DNA of 55,826 nucleotides from Pirellulaceae bacterium. Its GTDB lineage: Bacteria > Planctomycetota > Planctomycetia > Pirellulales > Pirellulaceae. Of the stretch, positions 9,335 to 18,548 are shown in pieces (position 1 is the stretch's first letter; each line of letters opens with the position of its first letter). Below the pieces are notes generated by a model. It did no database searches. It was not told where the DNA came from and was given only the letters and a program-made list of their open reading frames with translations. The stretch lies in assembly GCA_016784735.1 (NCBI GenBank), contig JADHUC010000020.1:1-55826 (forward strand), given 5' to 3'. Made by a program: the position numbers and the translations under genes.

Positions 9335-12300
9335 TCAATTGTTTTCAATCCGCCACTTGCCCCACAGCTTCGGAGTCAGTTCGGCTTCGCTGGGGACGTC
9401 GGCGGTGATGGCGGTGGCTTTGTTCGTCCAGTAGACGCGCTGCGTGGTCTGGCCGTTTGCTCCGCGCAGGACGCCGATGTCCGCTCGGTAAGTTTCGCCC
9501 GGCTTCGGTCGCCAACGTAGCACGGTCAATGGGACCCTGATCTCGAAGTTGCCCGCTTTGTCCGTGGCGAGCGTTACATGGTCGGTGATGTCTTCGACGA
9601 CGTCGATTGTGATGGTGCGCCAGGGGCTACTGAAAGCCACCGGTTCCTTCACGCCAGGGACTTTGGCTCGGTAGAGCAGCGCACTGGTCTGGCCCTTGAC
9701 CTGCGTGACAAGTAACCGTTGATCGCCGGGCACAGGAGCGTTGCGATCGGGTGCGGCGGCCGGGTCGGTTGCGAGCATCAGGTCCAGACAGCCACCGTGC
9801 TTGAATAGGGCGTTCGGTGTTTCGCCGCTGTTATTTAGCAGGTCCTTCTCGGTGGTGCGCCAGGCGGCATACAGATGCGTGTCGGTCAAGGCGACGGCGG
9901 CGCTGACTTCGTACGGTCGTGAATTACTATTGAAGTTGGCCTTTGTTCCACGGCGGTCGATGAAGGCCCAATCCGTCGTTGCGGGCCAGTCTTCAAGCTG
10001 GCCGTCGACCTGGGGTGCGGTCTCGCGAAAGGGTACGCTCAGGATGCCGCTGCCGCGCAGTTGCTGGCGTTGCGCTTCGGCTTGGGCAAACCAGTCTCGG
10101 GCACGCTGGAGATCGTCGGCAGTGACGGTGATGGTTTGGTCGGGCAGACGCTTGAGTGTTTCCAGCCCGTCCACTCGCACCAGACTGGTTCGTCCGCCGT
10201 CTACCAGGAAGACACGACCGTCGGTCGTCTGCGTGATACTGGGCCAGAAATTTTCGTCATGCAGCGAGACGTCCGTCACGTCCATATTGCGCGTGGCAAC
10301 CGGCGAGGCCCAATTCGGTCGCAGGCGGATGTCGTGAAACAGAGTGCTAACGAACAGACCATCGGCCGTGAACAGGTACATGTTTCCCATGTTGCCGTTG
10401 ATGCAGAACATCGGTCCGACTTGGCCCTGGACCCATCCACCGAGCAGGCGTGTATGGCCGATAACCATGCCGGGACGATCGGGCACGGCGGCTTCGTGAC
10501 TGGCGTGCAGGCCGGGCCAGGCGCTGAGATATCCCCAACGCGGTTCGCCCTGGAATTTACCGCCCAATCCGTAAGGCGAAAACGGATCCGACGCATTGGT
10601 GTTGATCGTCCAGCCGCCCGGTTCGGTGAGCGATTGATTGCCGCCGCTCGATGGTTGCCGACCACCAGCCGGGCCGAGATTTACCGGGTTCGTCAGCTCA
10701 TAACTCGGCAAACCCGCGTTGTCAATCGCGGCGAGAAACTGCACGTTCTGATCGTCGAAGCGAGAGACGACGAACGAGAGATCGTTCATCACCGTGACGC
10801 CTCTGCACAATGCTTTGATAAACTGCACTTCGCCAGGCTGTGGGCACCCGTCTTGGTTCGTATCGGTCCACGCAAAGGCAGCCTGTGCTTCCGGCCGCGG
10901 CCGTTCCTCATCGGGCTTTGTTCCTTCCGGCCAGAGGCCGTGAAACTCCGGGGTGCGCAACATGGACCAGGAATGGGCGTTACCAAGGGCAGCCACCAAC
11001 CGGGCTCGCTTTTCGCCATCGAGCCAGATGAAAGCGACGTCGTCGCCATGCGTGGGAGTATGCGTGTAGCAACTCGTGAAGTAGCGGCGGCCCTTCTGCG
11101 CGACGGGATAAAGCGGTGTATCGGGCGAATAGGGGCCGTAGTGCGCTGCCAGCAGCGGCTCGGGTCGTGCGAAGACACGGACAAGCGAATCCGTGCCGGT
11201 CTCCCAGTCGAGCTTGAACTCCATGCCCTTGTAGTAGAAGCGGCTGTGGTCCCGCGGATCCAGCACACCACCGCCGCCATATTCGCTGGGACCGTAGAAG
11301 GCCCGCAAAAGTTGCCCTTGCGCAGTCCACACGGAGACCCGTCGTGGATAATTGTCGCATTCGGCAACCCACACCTGACCTTGGGTGTCGACCGCGAGTC
11401 CGTTCGGATTGTTTAGATGCAGCGGATCATAAGGACCGACCGCCGGCGCTCCCGGCCTGCCGATCGTGCTGATCTGTTTGCCTGCAGGAGAAAAGACTTT
11501 CACTTGGTGCGAGTCTCCCCTGTCGCTGATCAGGAAGTTGCCCTTGGCATCGACGGAGATGTGACGCGGGTCCTCGAGGCCCTTTGTGATGATCGTCTCC
11601 GGTTTGGCGGAGAATGTGGCGAAGCGGACGAGTTGCTTGCCGCTGAGCGCGAGTAGCCGTCCCCGAGCGTCGAAGCAGACGCCGCGCGAATTTGTCAGCC
11701 CGATACGGTTCGCGATCTTGCCTTCCTTGATATCAACGATCAACAGTTCGTTCTGTCGCACGAGCGTACACACCAGCAGACCGTCGTGGGCTGCGATTCC
11801 GCCCAGGACGTAGACTTTCTCGCCGCCCTCGAAGCCTTCCAGCCGCGGCGGCGCGTCGTCCGTCTTTTCCCGCGGATCCTCGCCCAGCTTCTGCTTGAAG
11901 ATCGGCTGATCAGCGAGTGCACGGGTCTTGGCGGTGAGTCGCAGTTCGCCCTCCCAGATGGAGCCGACGTAGCAAAGATGTTCAGCATCCGCACGCTCGC
12001 CGAGATCGACCGCGAGCGTTGGTGCGCCGGTCCAGTGTCCGCCGACCCAGTGTTGACCGCCAATCTTCGTACCGTCCTCGTGCAGCCATTGCAGACCATG
12101 TCCGCCTTCGGCGACATACGCGCCCATGAAGATCAGCGGCTTGCCATCGGCAGTTCGTGTGCCGGGTACGACGGCCATGCTGGTCGGCGGGGTATGCGTG
12201 GTGAGCCAGCAGCCCGTATTATCCGCCGTTCGCCAGGCAGGCTTGCCCGCGTTGTAGACGCTGAACTCGTAGTGCAACTTCAAGGACTTATGCCACAGAC

Positions 12301-13699
12301 CGCGCGCTTTGTAGGTCCCCGGATCCACCAGTCGAGTCGGAATGTGATAAAGACCATGCCGCGCGGCCTCGGGATCTCGCAACAAATCGTCGCTGCCATC
12401 CCACCAAGCCGTGTTTGCCCCCGCGGGAAACGGCATCTCGCTGACGAGGTTCCGTACGCGCTTGTTTTCCATGTCCTCGATCACAAGCGTGACCAATCCG
12501 GCTTCGGGCAGGGTGAACTTAATCGGAATGGGCGGCGGCTCGTCGCTGGGTTTTGGCAGGATGAGGCTTGTGAGCGCGGCATCGTCTGCCAGCGGCGCAA
12601 CAGCCAACAACTCACCCAGCCAGACGCGACGGCCTGCCTTGACCTTGTCCTGGAGATGGGGATGGTTCGACTTGGCGCCGGCGACGATCCGCAAACGCAA
12701 GGCTCGCGTTTCGACTCGTTGATCAAAAGAAATCCAGTTCGGTCCTAATGCCATGGGGTAGAGCGCATCCATGTCGCTACGGCTCCCGACCTGCAGCCAG
12801 CTTGAATGGCCGGACTCGCGGATACTTTCGCTGGCATCGCCGCGGAAAGCATCGACTTCGACGGCGGAGAATCCAGTCCACAACAGGCAGATTCCCCTGA
12901 GCGTCACCGGCTGGGACCAGGTGAGCGTGATGATCTCCGGATGTTCGGGCGATACCGGCAAGGCGGCTCCTTGTTCGCCGTTGTTCCAGGTTAACCAGGT
13001 GCGGTTGTTCGATGCATCGACCAGCTTCGCGCTGACATCATCGCGCGCGACGGATTGGGCCAAAGCCTGCGGCGCGACATTGCCGAGTCGCTGTTCGTTG
13101 ATCCAGACTCCACCCAGCCAGCCCGCCATTTCGCGGTCGCCCGGTGTCGGCGAGTGGCTGAATCGCAGCGCCCGCGTCTGCGTGCCGGCCGGCAAGACCC
13201 ACATCGCATAGTCTTCGTTCCCGACTTCCTTACGCGACACTTCACCATCCACCAGACGCTCCGCGGCCAGCCACTGCGAGTCATCTGCGAAATCGCCCGG
13301 ATACGCCGCGTCCGGTTTCAACACGCTGAGCGTACCGCCGCCGCGCACCAGCACGCTGCCCACGGCGATACTCTCGGTGAAACCGATCCGCAGATGCCGT
13401 ACCCCGCCGGCGCGGCCTTCGCCAAATTTCACGCCTCTCCAATCGGGCCGATTCTTTGCGCCCCACACGACAGAGTCTGGCCCGTCTTTGGCGGCGTCTT
13501 CTGCAATGGGCGATTCTCTTCCGTCCAACCATTGGGTAAAGGCGGCCTTGTCGAGGCTCGCCCCACCGGCCGACTGGAAAATCGGAGCATCCGCGGCTCG
13601 CAGGCACGGTGAAACGAGTAGCAGCACGCCGCTGATGATCCACCGGAAGAATCGTAATCTTCGGAGCGGAGTGGCTAGATAAGGAGCTTGATCGTTCAT
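9335..13699 (-). CDS. Giant exported NHL/propeller protein with C-terminal CBM9-like domain
   Basis: The 1454-residue protein has a signal peptide ('WIISGVLLLVSPCLRAAD'). Residues 40-360 look like discoid-type or other beta-sandwich binding domains; 'PEAGLVTLVIEDMENKRVRN' near 420 resembles a FlgD-type Ig fold. From about 620 to 900 there are NHL-type propeller repeats ('NPNGLAVDTQGQVWVAECD'). Near residue 945 'DTNQDGCPQPGE' matches a calcium-binding EF-hand/dockerin-like loop. The last 190 residues ('VDGQLEDWPATTDW', 'DTHLYAAW') resemble a CBM9 module. No catalytic motif was found, so a binding or scaffolding role outside the cytoplasm is inferred. It sits between SGNH hydrolase and esterase genes on the same strand. 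The ATG at 13699 lacks a clear ribosome site. Confidence 0.75.
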   Translation of the reverse strand: MNDQAPYLATPLRRLRFFRWIISGVLLLVSPCLRAADAPIFQSAGGASLDKAAFTQWLDGRESPIAEDAAKDGPDSVVWGAKNRPDWRGVKFGEGRAGGVRHLRIGFTESIAVGSVLVRGGGTLSVLKPDAAYPGDFADDSQWLAAERLVDGEVSRKEVGNEDYAMWVLPAGTQTRALRFSHSPTPGDREMAGWLGGVWINEQRLGNVAPQALAQSVARDDVSAKLVDASNNRTWLTWNNGEQGAALPVSPEHPEIITLTWSQPVTLRGICLLWTGFSAVEVDAFRGDASESIRESGHSSWLQVGSRSDMDALYPMALGPNWISFDQRVETRALRLRIVAGAKSNHPHLQDKVKAGRRVWLGELLAVAPLADDAALTSLILPKPSDEPPPIPIKFTLPEAGLVTLVIEDMENKRVRNLVSEMPFPAGANTAWWDGSDDLLRDPEAARHGLYHIPTRLVDPGTYKARGLWHKSLKLHYEFSVYNAGKPAWRTADNTGCWLTTHTPPTSMAVVPGTRTADGKPLIFMGAYVAEGGHGLQWLHEDGTKIGGQHWVGGHWTGAPTLAVDLGERADAEHLCYVGSIWEGELRLTAKTRALADQPIFKQKLGEDPREKTDDAPPRLEGFEGGEKVYVLGGIAAHDGLLVCTLVRQNELLIVDIKEGKIANRIGLTNSRGVCFDARGRLLALSGKQLVRFATFSAKPETIITKGLEDPRHISVDAKGNFLISDRGDSHQVKVFSPAGKQISTIGRPGAPAVGPYDPLHLNNPNGLAVDTQGQVWVAECDNYPRRVSVWTAQGQLLRAFYGPSEYGGGGVLDPRDHSRFYYKGMEFKLDWETGTDSLVRVFARPEPLLAAHYGPYSPDTPLYPVAQKGRRYFTSCYTHTPTHGDDVAFIWLDGEKRARLVAALGNAHSWSMLRTPEFHGLWPEGTKPDEERPRPEAQAAFAWTDTNQDGCPQPGEVQFIKALCRGVTVMNDLSFVVSRFDDQNVQFLAAIDNAGLPSYELTNPVNLGPAGGRQPSSGGNQSLTEPGGWTINTNASDPFSPYGLGGKFQGEPRWGYLSAWPGLHASHEAAVPDRPGMVIGHTRLLGGWVQGQVGPMFCINGNMGNMYLFTADGLFVSTLFHDIRLRPNWASPVATRNMDVTDVSLHDENFWPSITQTTDGRVFLVDGGRTSLVRVDGLETLKRLPDQTITVTADDLQRARDWFAQAEAQRQQLRGSGILSVPFRETAPQVDGQLEDWPATTDWAFIDRRGTKANFNSNSRPYEVSAAVALTDTHLYAAWRTTEKDLLNNSGETPNALFKHGGCLDLMLATDPAAAPDRNAPVPGDQRLLVTQVKGQTSALLYRAKVPGVKEPVAFSSPWRTITIDVVEDITDHVTLATDKAGNFEIRVPLTVLRWRPKPGETYRADIGVLRGANGQTTQRVYWTNKATAITADVPSEAELTPKLWGKWRIENN

Positions 13700-13756
13700 C
13701 AGAGTCTCTACTGTGAATGCCGGTCATCTACGTGTGTAACACACGCCCAATCTCAC

Positions 13757-14905
13757 TCAATTCGACGAATCGGTGGCGGGGATCAACAACGCCGATAGAA
13801 CTTGGGCATACACGCGGTGACCGAAATCGTTGGGGTGGTTGACGCCGTTGCCAGTCAGGTCTCGATCGGCCTTGTGCTTGAGCAGTTCCTCCCAGATGGA
13901 CGTCAAATCCGCTAAGGCGACGCCCGGGCCACGGAGTTCGGCCAGCGCATCACGGTACTGGGGAAACAGTTCGTGCTGCAAGTATGCCCAGTCGCGATTG
14001 CCCAGCATCGTCGCAACTAGAATGAATTCGGCCTCCGGAGTTACCCGACGCACGGCGTTGACCATTTCCCGGATGTTCGCCTGGTAGTCTGCTGCCGGGC
14101 GCCGGGCGGCATCGTTCATCCCGAACGCCAAGATCACCAGGTCCGGCCTGGTTTCGATCACTTTGCCAATACTCGCTCGTCCCCACGCCGTGTCGGTGCC
14201 GCCGACGGCGAAGTTGTGCAGCGTCACGTCGGCGTCGTAGGTCGCCTTGAGATTCAATGCCAACAGATCCTGATACGGGGGCTGGAAAGGGGCCGCCTTA
14301 GCCCATCCCGATGCGTTGCAGCCCGTCGAGATACTGTCGCCCAGCAGGGCGATCGTCAGCGGCTGTTTCTGCGACAACCGCTTGATTGTGCGTGCGAGCG
14401 TCTCACCTGCGAATGACGGCGTTGGTCCGGACCATTGGCTTTTGTGTTCGTAGGTGACGAATGTCTGCATATCGTGGTACTCGTGCGTGGCGCCGAACAA
14501 GATCTCGCCGTTCCCGTCGCGGTGAGTCAGACGATATCGCTGCGATCCGGCAGGACGCCGGAGTTCTTGTGGCGTTTTGGACACAATCCGGCCGCCCGCC
14601 AGCAGACGAATCGTTTTCGATCCCGGTTGCCAAGTGTAATCGCGGCCTTCCTGGTAGATGACATCGCCCGAGGAATTGTGGACCGACAGGATTCGCGTGG
14701 GCTCGAACAGCAAAGCCGCCACGGCGTGACCGTCAGGCTGTTCTTGGACGAATAACACGGTCTCGCCCTGCATCGTTTGGGAAAACCAGAACGGACGGAG
14801 GCTGGCAGCGGAAAACTCCCAGCTTGCCTCCGGTTCCTCGGCGAAGAGATGCACGGCCATTGAAGTGGCGACGAAACAGATGAGCAGGATGCGTTTCATG
14901 GTCAT
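13757..14905 (-). CDS. Exported SGNH/GDSL-family hydrolase
   Basis: The protein has 382 residues from the ATG at 14905 (ATG at 14899 is equally possible; neither has a strong ribosome site). A signal peptide comes first, then a beta-sandwich of about 150 residues, then the SGNH fold. Block I is 'ALLGDSISTG' with Ser191, the 'NFAVGGTD' Gly and 'ILAFGMNDAARR' Asn follow, and 'GVNHPNDFGH' supplies the catalytic Asp/His block. Such CE-type enzymes remove acetyl or other acyl groups from glycans. It is the first gene of a minus-strand run that continues into the giant propeller protein (57 nt) and the alpha/beta esterase, so the run carries two different esterase folds. The first gene faces a divergent 405-nt region likely to hold its promoter. 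Confidence 0.85.
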   Translation of the reverse strand: MTMKRILLICFVATSMAVHLFAEEPEASWEFSAASLRPFWFSQTMQGETVLFVQEQPDGHAVAALLFEPTRILSVHNSSGDVIYQEGRDYTWQPGSKTIRLLAGGRIVSKTPQELRRPAGSQRYRLTHRDGNGEILFGATHEYHDMQTFVTYEHKSQWSGPTPSFAGETLARTIKRLSQKQPLTIALLGDSISTGCNASGWAKAAPFQPPYQDLLALNLKATYDADVTLHNFAVGGTDTAWGRASIGKVIETRPDLVILAFGMNDAARRPAADYQANIREMVNAVRRVTPEAEFILVATMLGNRDWAYLQHELFPQYRDALAELRGPGVALADLTSIWEELLKHKADRDLTGNGVNHPNDFGHRVYAQVLSALLIPATDSSN

Positions 14906-15310
14906 TGTTGTTACTGCTAGAGTGGAGTTTCTCGAAACTACCAGCGGGCACTCGCAAAAACAATATATCACGCGACGATTGATCGAGGGACGACAGAGTC
15001 AACAAAATGGATGCGATGAGCCTGAAATTGCCAATTCAGCCGGTTGCCGCCGTTGTCTCGGGTCGGCCAACCGACGCCGCCCGGTGACTGCCGGTCAAGC
15101 GACGAGGCAATATGTCAGACACCGCAAGAGACGTTTTCGCCTGTCATGGCTACCGGTGTCGCAGGTTCGTTGGCCGGAAGCTCGATGCCGCTTGCCCCGG
15201 ACATCGGAGTGGAAGACAATAGTCGCGCGTGACGTTGTATTTGCTACTGCGGTCGGCATCCCTGCGACAATTCGGACGTACGACCTTATCACCTCGTGTA
15301 GGAGCCAGGC
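14906..15310. other. Divergent intergenic region between two sugar operons
   Basis: This 405-nt stretch separates the minus-strand SGNH run from the plus-strand DUF1080 run and probably contains both promoters. I could not find a convincing -35/-10 pair, operator palindrome or riboswitch-like fold. The only clear signal is the GGAG ribosome site just upstream of 15311. Confidence 0.45.
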
Positions 15311-16036
15311 ATGCGATCTTCCCCTTTGTTTCTCGGTGGTTTCTCCGTTGCCCTTTTGTTGGCGGCGAACTCGGTTCGGGCCGAAGAGCCCGATGACGGT
15401 TTTGTGACTATCTTTGATGGTAAGACACTCGATGGCTGGCACGTCAGCAGCAAAACGGGCCACGGCAGCGGTGGCCGGTGGGTGGTCGAGGACAGTGCCA
15501 TCGTCGGTAGCCAGGACAAGCCGGGCAACGGTGGCATCATCATCACCGACAAGAGCTATGGCGACTTCGAGGTGATCGTGGAGATGAAAAACGACTACGG
15601 CCCCGACAGTGGCTTGTTCCTGCGTAGTACCGAGCGTGGCCAGGCCTATCAAGCGCTGATCGACTACCATGGCGGTGGCAGCCTGATGGGTATTTACGGC
15701 GAAGGCCTCTCGGGCGGCATCCATGTGCGCAACTTCGACCTTGGCGGCAAACCGAGCGAAATCCGGCCGCACGACTGCGACTTCCCTCTGCCCGTTTCGC
15801 CGGAGGATTGGCCCGAGTTCTGGAAGCACGGTCAGTGGATGCAGTTTCGAGCGAAGATCGTCGGCAACCCGCCCGCGATTACCACCTGGATCAACGGCAA
15901 GAAGTTCATGGAATGGACCGACAAAGAGAATCGTCATCCGGACAAAGGCGGTATCGCATTACAGGTCCACGGCGGCGGCGATTTCACCAAACAATTCGTA
16001 CGCTATCGTAAGATCCGCGTGAAAGAACTCGATTGA
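15311..16036 (+). CDS. DUF1080 (3-keto-disaccharide hydrolase-type) exported protein
   Basis: This 241-residue protein has a signal peptide ending at 'ANSVRAEE' and a single concanavalin-like beta-sandwich. Diagnostic DUF1080 pieces are 'FVTIFDGKTLDGWH' at the start, 'DFEVIVEMKN' and 'DSGLFLRS' in the middle, and 'GGIALQVHGGGDF' near the end. DUF1080 members have been linked to hydrolysis of 3-keto-glycosides made by sugar-oxidising dehydrogenases; which substrate this one uses is unknown. TAGGAG lies 8 nt before the ATG, supporting the start. It opens a plus-strand run with a propeller protein, a GH3 enzyme and a beta-helix protein, though a 277-nt gap with a nested palindrome separates it from the next gene. 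Confidence 0.9.
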   Translation: MRSSPLFLGGFSVALLLAANSVRAEEPDDGFVTIFDGKTLDGWHVSSKTGHGSGGRWVVEDSAIVGSQDKPGNGGIIITDKSYGDFEVIVEMKNDYGPDSGLFLRSTERGQAYQALIDYHGGGSLMGIYGEGLSGGIHVRNFDLGGKPSEIRPHDCDFPLPVSPEDWPEFWKHGQWMQFRAKIVGNPPAITTWINGKKFMEWTDKENRHPDKGGIALQVHGGGDFTKQFVRYRKIRVKELD

Positions 16037-16092
16037 GAACGGCTGGGAACATGCCTCCACGGGGCGATATTCCTCACACTGCGACTAAGCCG

Positions 16093-16226
16093 TAATGGTA
16101 CGAAAATAGTCGTTGGCAAAGTGAGCGGCTCGGCGCTAGCCGCCGGTTTCGCAGCGGAAAACGTTGCGTCACAGTACCGGTGGCTAGCGCCATTCCGCTC
16201 ACAATCGCCTTGTTCTCGTGCCATTA
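16093..16226. repeat. Nested inverted repeat E (134 bp)
   Basis: Outer arms at 16093-16103 (TAATGGTACGA) and 16216-16226 pair at 10 of 11 positions. Inner arms at 16121-16147 and 16176-16202 pair at 23 of 27 (core GGCGCTAGCC) around a 28-nt loop. It lies between the DUF1080 gene and the propeller gene. It has no T-run, so a simple terminator is unlikely; a MITE-like or REP-like element is the better reading. Confidence 0.75.
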
Positions 16227-16313
16227 GAGGCAAGCTCTGCGGTGGGTAAGAAACTGTGGGGCAGGCTCGTTGACGGGTCCGGCAGATAGAATTTTCCATT
16301 CAGGTGCGGAATC

Positions 16314-18548
16314 ATGACTTCGACAATTCTCTGTTTCGCGATGTCCGCTGTTGTGTCAGGCAATGGGCCGTCGTCGTTTGACTCGCCTCGGTTACAGGCC
16401 GACTGTTCCTGGCTGGGAAACTCGTTTCCGGGCGCTGATGGTTGGATTCAGCAGGATATTCGAGCCCTGACCGTGACGTCGGACGGCACAGTGTTCACGA
16501 ACGTGGAATGGGAAGAAGGCGGCGGTAACGTTGGCGAGTATCGCGATGGCCGCCTGGTCCGCTACGCCAGGCATACCCACGGTTGGGGCGCGATGGGCGG
16601 CGAGGCGATCGCGGCGAATGCCAAGTACGTCTACATCGGCGGCATGTTCCACAACGAAGGCGGGCACCTGCAGGACGAAAGCACCTGGCCGCCCAAGGGG
16701 AAGAAGTGGTTTGGCATCTCGCGGCGCCAACGGCAAGACATCACCCAAGCCGCGCCGCTGCCGAACGGAAAAGGCGGCAAGGGAGATACACTTGCCGGCT
16801 GTTTTCTTCCTGTGGCGGAAGTGCCCGAAAAAACCAGCGGTCATCTTGCCGGGTTGGCAGCAAGCGACACACGACTGTACGTCGCTAATCCGCATGATCG
16901 ACGGATCGAAGTGTGGGACGCCGAGACGATGAAGTTCATTTCACATTGGGCGTGCGACCGCCTCGGGCCGCTGCAGTTGGATTCTTCCGGTGCACTGTGG
17001 ATGCTCCAGCGAGCGGAAGAAGGTAAGCCCGCTCGACTTATGAGATTCACCGTCGATGGTAGCATCGAGCCGGTATCCGTAGCATTTCCCGCCGATGCAC
17101 GGCCGGTCGCCTTCTGTATTTCGCCCAATGGAGAACTGTACGTGGCCGACGACGGACCGGCACAACAGGTCCTGGTGTTCCGCGCCAGCGGCGGGGTGCC
17201 TATCCGGACGATCGGTCATCGCGGCGGCATCTACTCGGGCGTGCCAGGCGCGTTTGGTGATCTGAAATTCAATCGGATCACTGCGCTGGGACTGGACGCG
17301 GCAGGCAATCTGTACGTTGCTCATGACGGACAGAGTGGAGGCGGGGGCACGGTGCTGGAGAGCTACTCGCTCAACGAACCTGACCCCGAGAAGCTCCGCT
17401 GGCGATTGTTCGGCTTGACCTTCGTCGATATGGCCGACGTGGACCCTGCGTCGGACATGGATGTGTTCACCAAGGAAGAGCACTTCCGCATGGACTACTC
17501 GAAGCCGCCAGGCGCCGAGTGGCGTTATGCGGGCTACACGGTTCATCGCTTCAAGTATCCTCAAGACCCTCGGCTGCATATCTGGAGTGCTGGGGCTTGG
17601 GTGCGGCAGATCTGGGGCCGACGTACTCTGTTCGTGAACGACATGAACGGCCAGTACCTGCAGATCTACCGATTCCAACCGAAGACTGATGGCGAGATCG
17701 CCATTCCCAGCGGCATGTTCGCCAAGCGGTCGGTGAAAGAACGCAAGTCATCGGGCTGGCCGCCGCATCAGCCGGAACGCGGCGAGTGGATCTGGCGAGA
17801 CGCCAATGGAAACGGAGCCTTCGATGCCGACGAGTTCGCTGCGAACGGCGGCAGCGACGCACCGGCGTCGCAAGGTTGGTGGGTGGATGCAGTGGGCAAC
17901 GTCTGGCTGGCCACACAGCAGCAAGGCATTCGGTTTCTGCCCGTGCAGGGATTGGATGGCCAGGGGAATCCGAATTGGGACTTTGCCAAAATGCGAGTCT
18001 TCCCGCATCCCGAAGGCTTTGATGAAGTCAAGCGGCTGCGCTACGACCCGGTATCCGACGTGCTGTATCTCGGCGGGACCACCGCGGACCACAAAAACCA
18101 GCACTGGAAACCGATGGGACCGGTCATCGCTCGATACGACCGCTGGCTGGAAACAGACGGCCGGTCGCCGCGGCGCTGGACGTTGGTCGCTCCCTATGCG
18201 CAAGGCTCAAGCGGGCACACGAGTTGCGAGCCGATGGGTTTTGATGTCGCGGATGACTATCTGTTCATGCCCTACACGGGAGCGTCGCGCGAGGACAAGG
18301 TGACAACTGGCCGTGTCGAAGTGTTTCGGGCGGACGATGCGTCGCCCGTGGGGCACTTCGAACCGTCTGCGGATATCGGTGAAATCGGTCTACAAGATAT
18401 CCGCGAATGCCTCCGCGCCCACCGCCGGGTCGACGGCGAATACTCGATCTTTCTGGAAGACGACTACAAAGCCAAAGTGTTGATGTACCGCTGGCAAGAA
18501 GTCCGCCGGAGTTCAACAATGGGTTCAAGTACCAAGGAAACGAGATGA
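16314..18548 (+). CDS. NHL/SMP-30-like beta-propeller protein with EF-hand-like loop
   Basis: The 744-residue protein has a short hydrophobic start ('TILCFAMSAVVSG') that may be a weak signal peptide. Propeller-type repeats run through residues 40-700; 'ITALGLDAAGNLYVAHDG' near 325 is a clear NHL/SMP-30 blade. Near residue 500 'DANGNGAFDADEF' fits a calcium-binding EF-hand-type loop, the same position-in-sequence style as in the giant propeller protein on the other strand. No catalytic centre was recognised. The stop codon overlaps the start of the GH3 gene as ATGA (18545-18548), so the two should be translationally coupled, suggesting that this protein supports the GH3 enzyme. AGGTG about 8 nt before the ATG supports the start. 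Confidence 0.75.
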   Translation: MTSTILCFAMSAVVSGNGPSSFDSPRLQADCSWLGNSFPGADGWIQQDIRALTVTSDGTVFTNVEWEEGGGNVGEYRDGRLVRYARHTHGWGAMGGEAIAANAKYVYIGGMFHNEGGHLQDESTWPPKGKKWFGISRRQRQDITQAAPLPNGKGGKGDTLAGCFLPVAEVPEKTSGHLAGLAASDTRLYVANPHDRRIEVWDAETMKFISHWACDRLGPLQLDSSGALWMLQRAEEGKPARLMRFTVDGSIEPVSVAFPADARPVAFCISPNGELYVADDGPAQQVLVFRASGGVPIRTIGHRGGIYSGVPGAFGDLKFNRITALGLDAAGNLYVAHDGQSGGGGTVLESYSLNEPDPEKLRWRLFGLTFVDMADVDPASDMDVFTKEEHFRMDYSKPPGAEWRYAGYTVHRFKYPQDPRLHIWSAGAWVRQIWGRRTLFVNDMNGQYLQIYRFQPKTDGEIAIPSGMFAKRSVKERKSSGWPPHQPERGEWIWRDANGNGAFDADEFAANGGSDAPASQGWWVDAVGNVWLATQQQGIRFLPVQGLDGQGNPNWDFAKMRVFPHPEGFDEVKRLRYDPVSDVLYLGGTTADHKNQHWKPMGPVIARYDRWLETDGRSPRRWTLVAPYAQGSSGHTSCEPMGFDVADDYLFMPYTGASREDKVTTGRVEVFRADDASPVGHFEPSADIGEIGLQDIRECLRAHRRVDGEYSIFLEDDYKAKVLMYRWQEVRRSSTMGSSTKETR

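Noticed and set aside
8383..9408. 341-codon plus-strand open frame opposite the esterase
   Set aside because: Low-complexity Arg-rich translation without family resemblance; the esterase has a full catalytic triad on the other strand.
10061..11416. 451-codon plus-strand open frame inside the giant propeller gene
   Set aside because: No domain or ribosome site; the minus strand encodes propeller repeats throughout.
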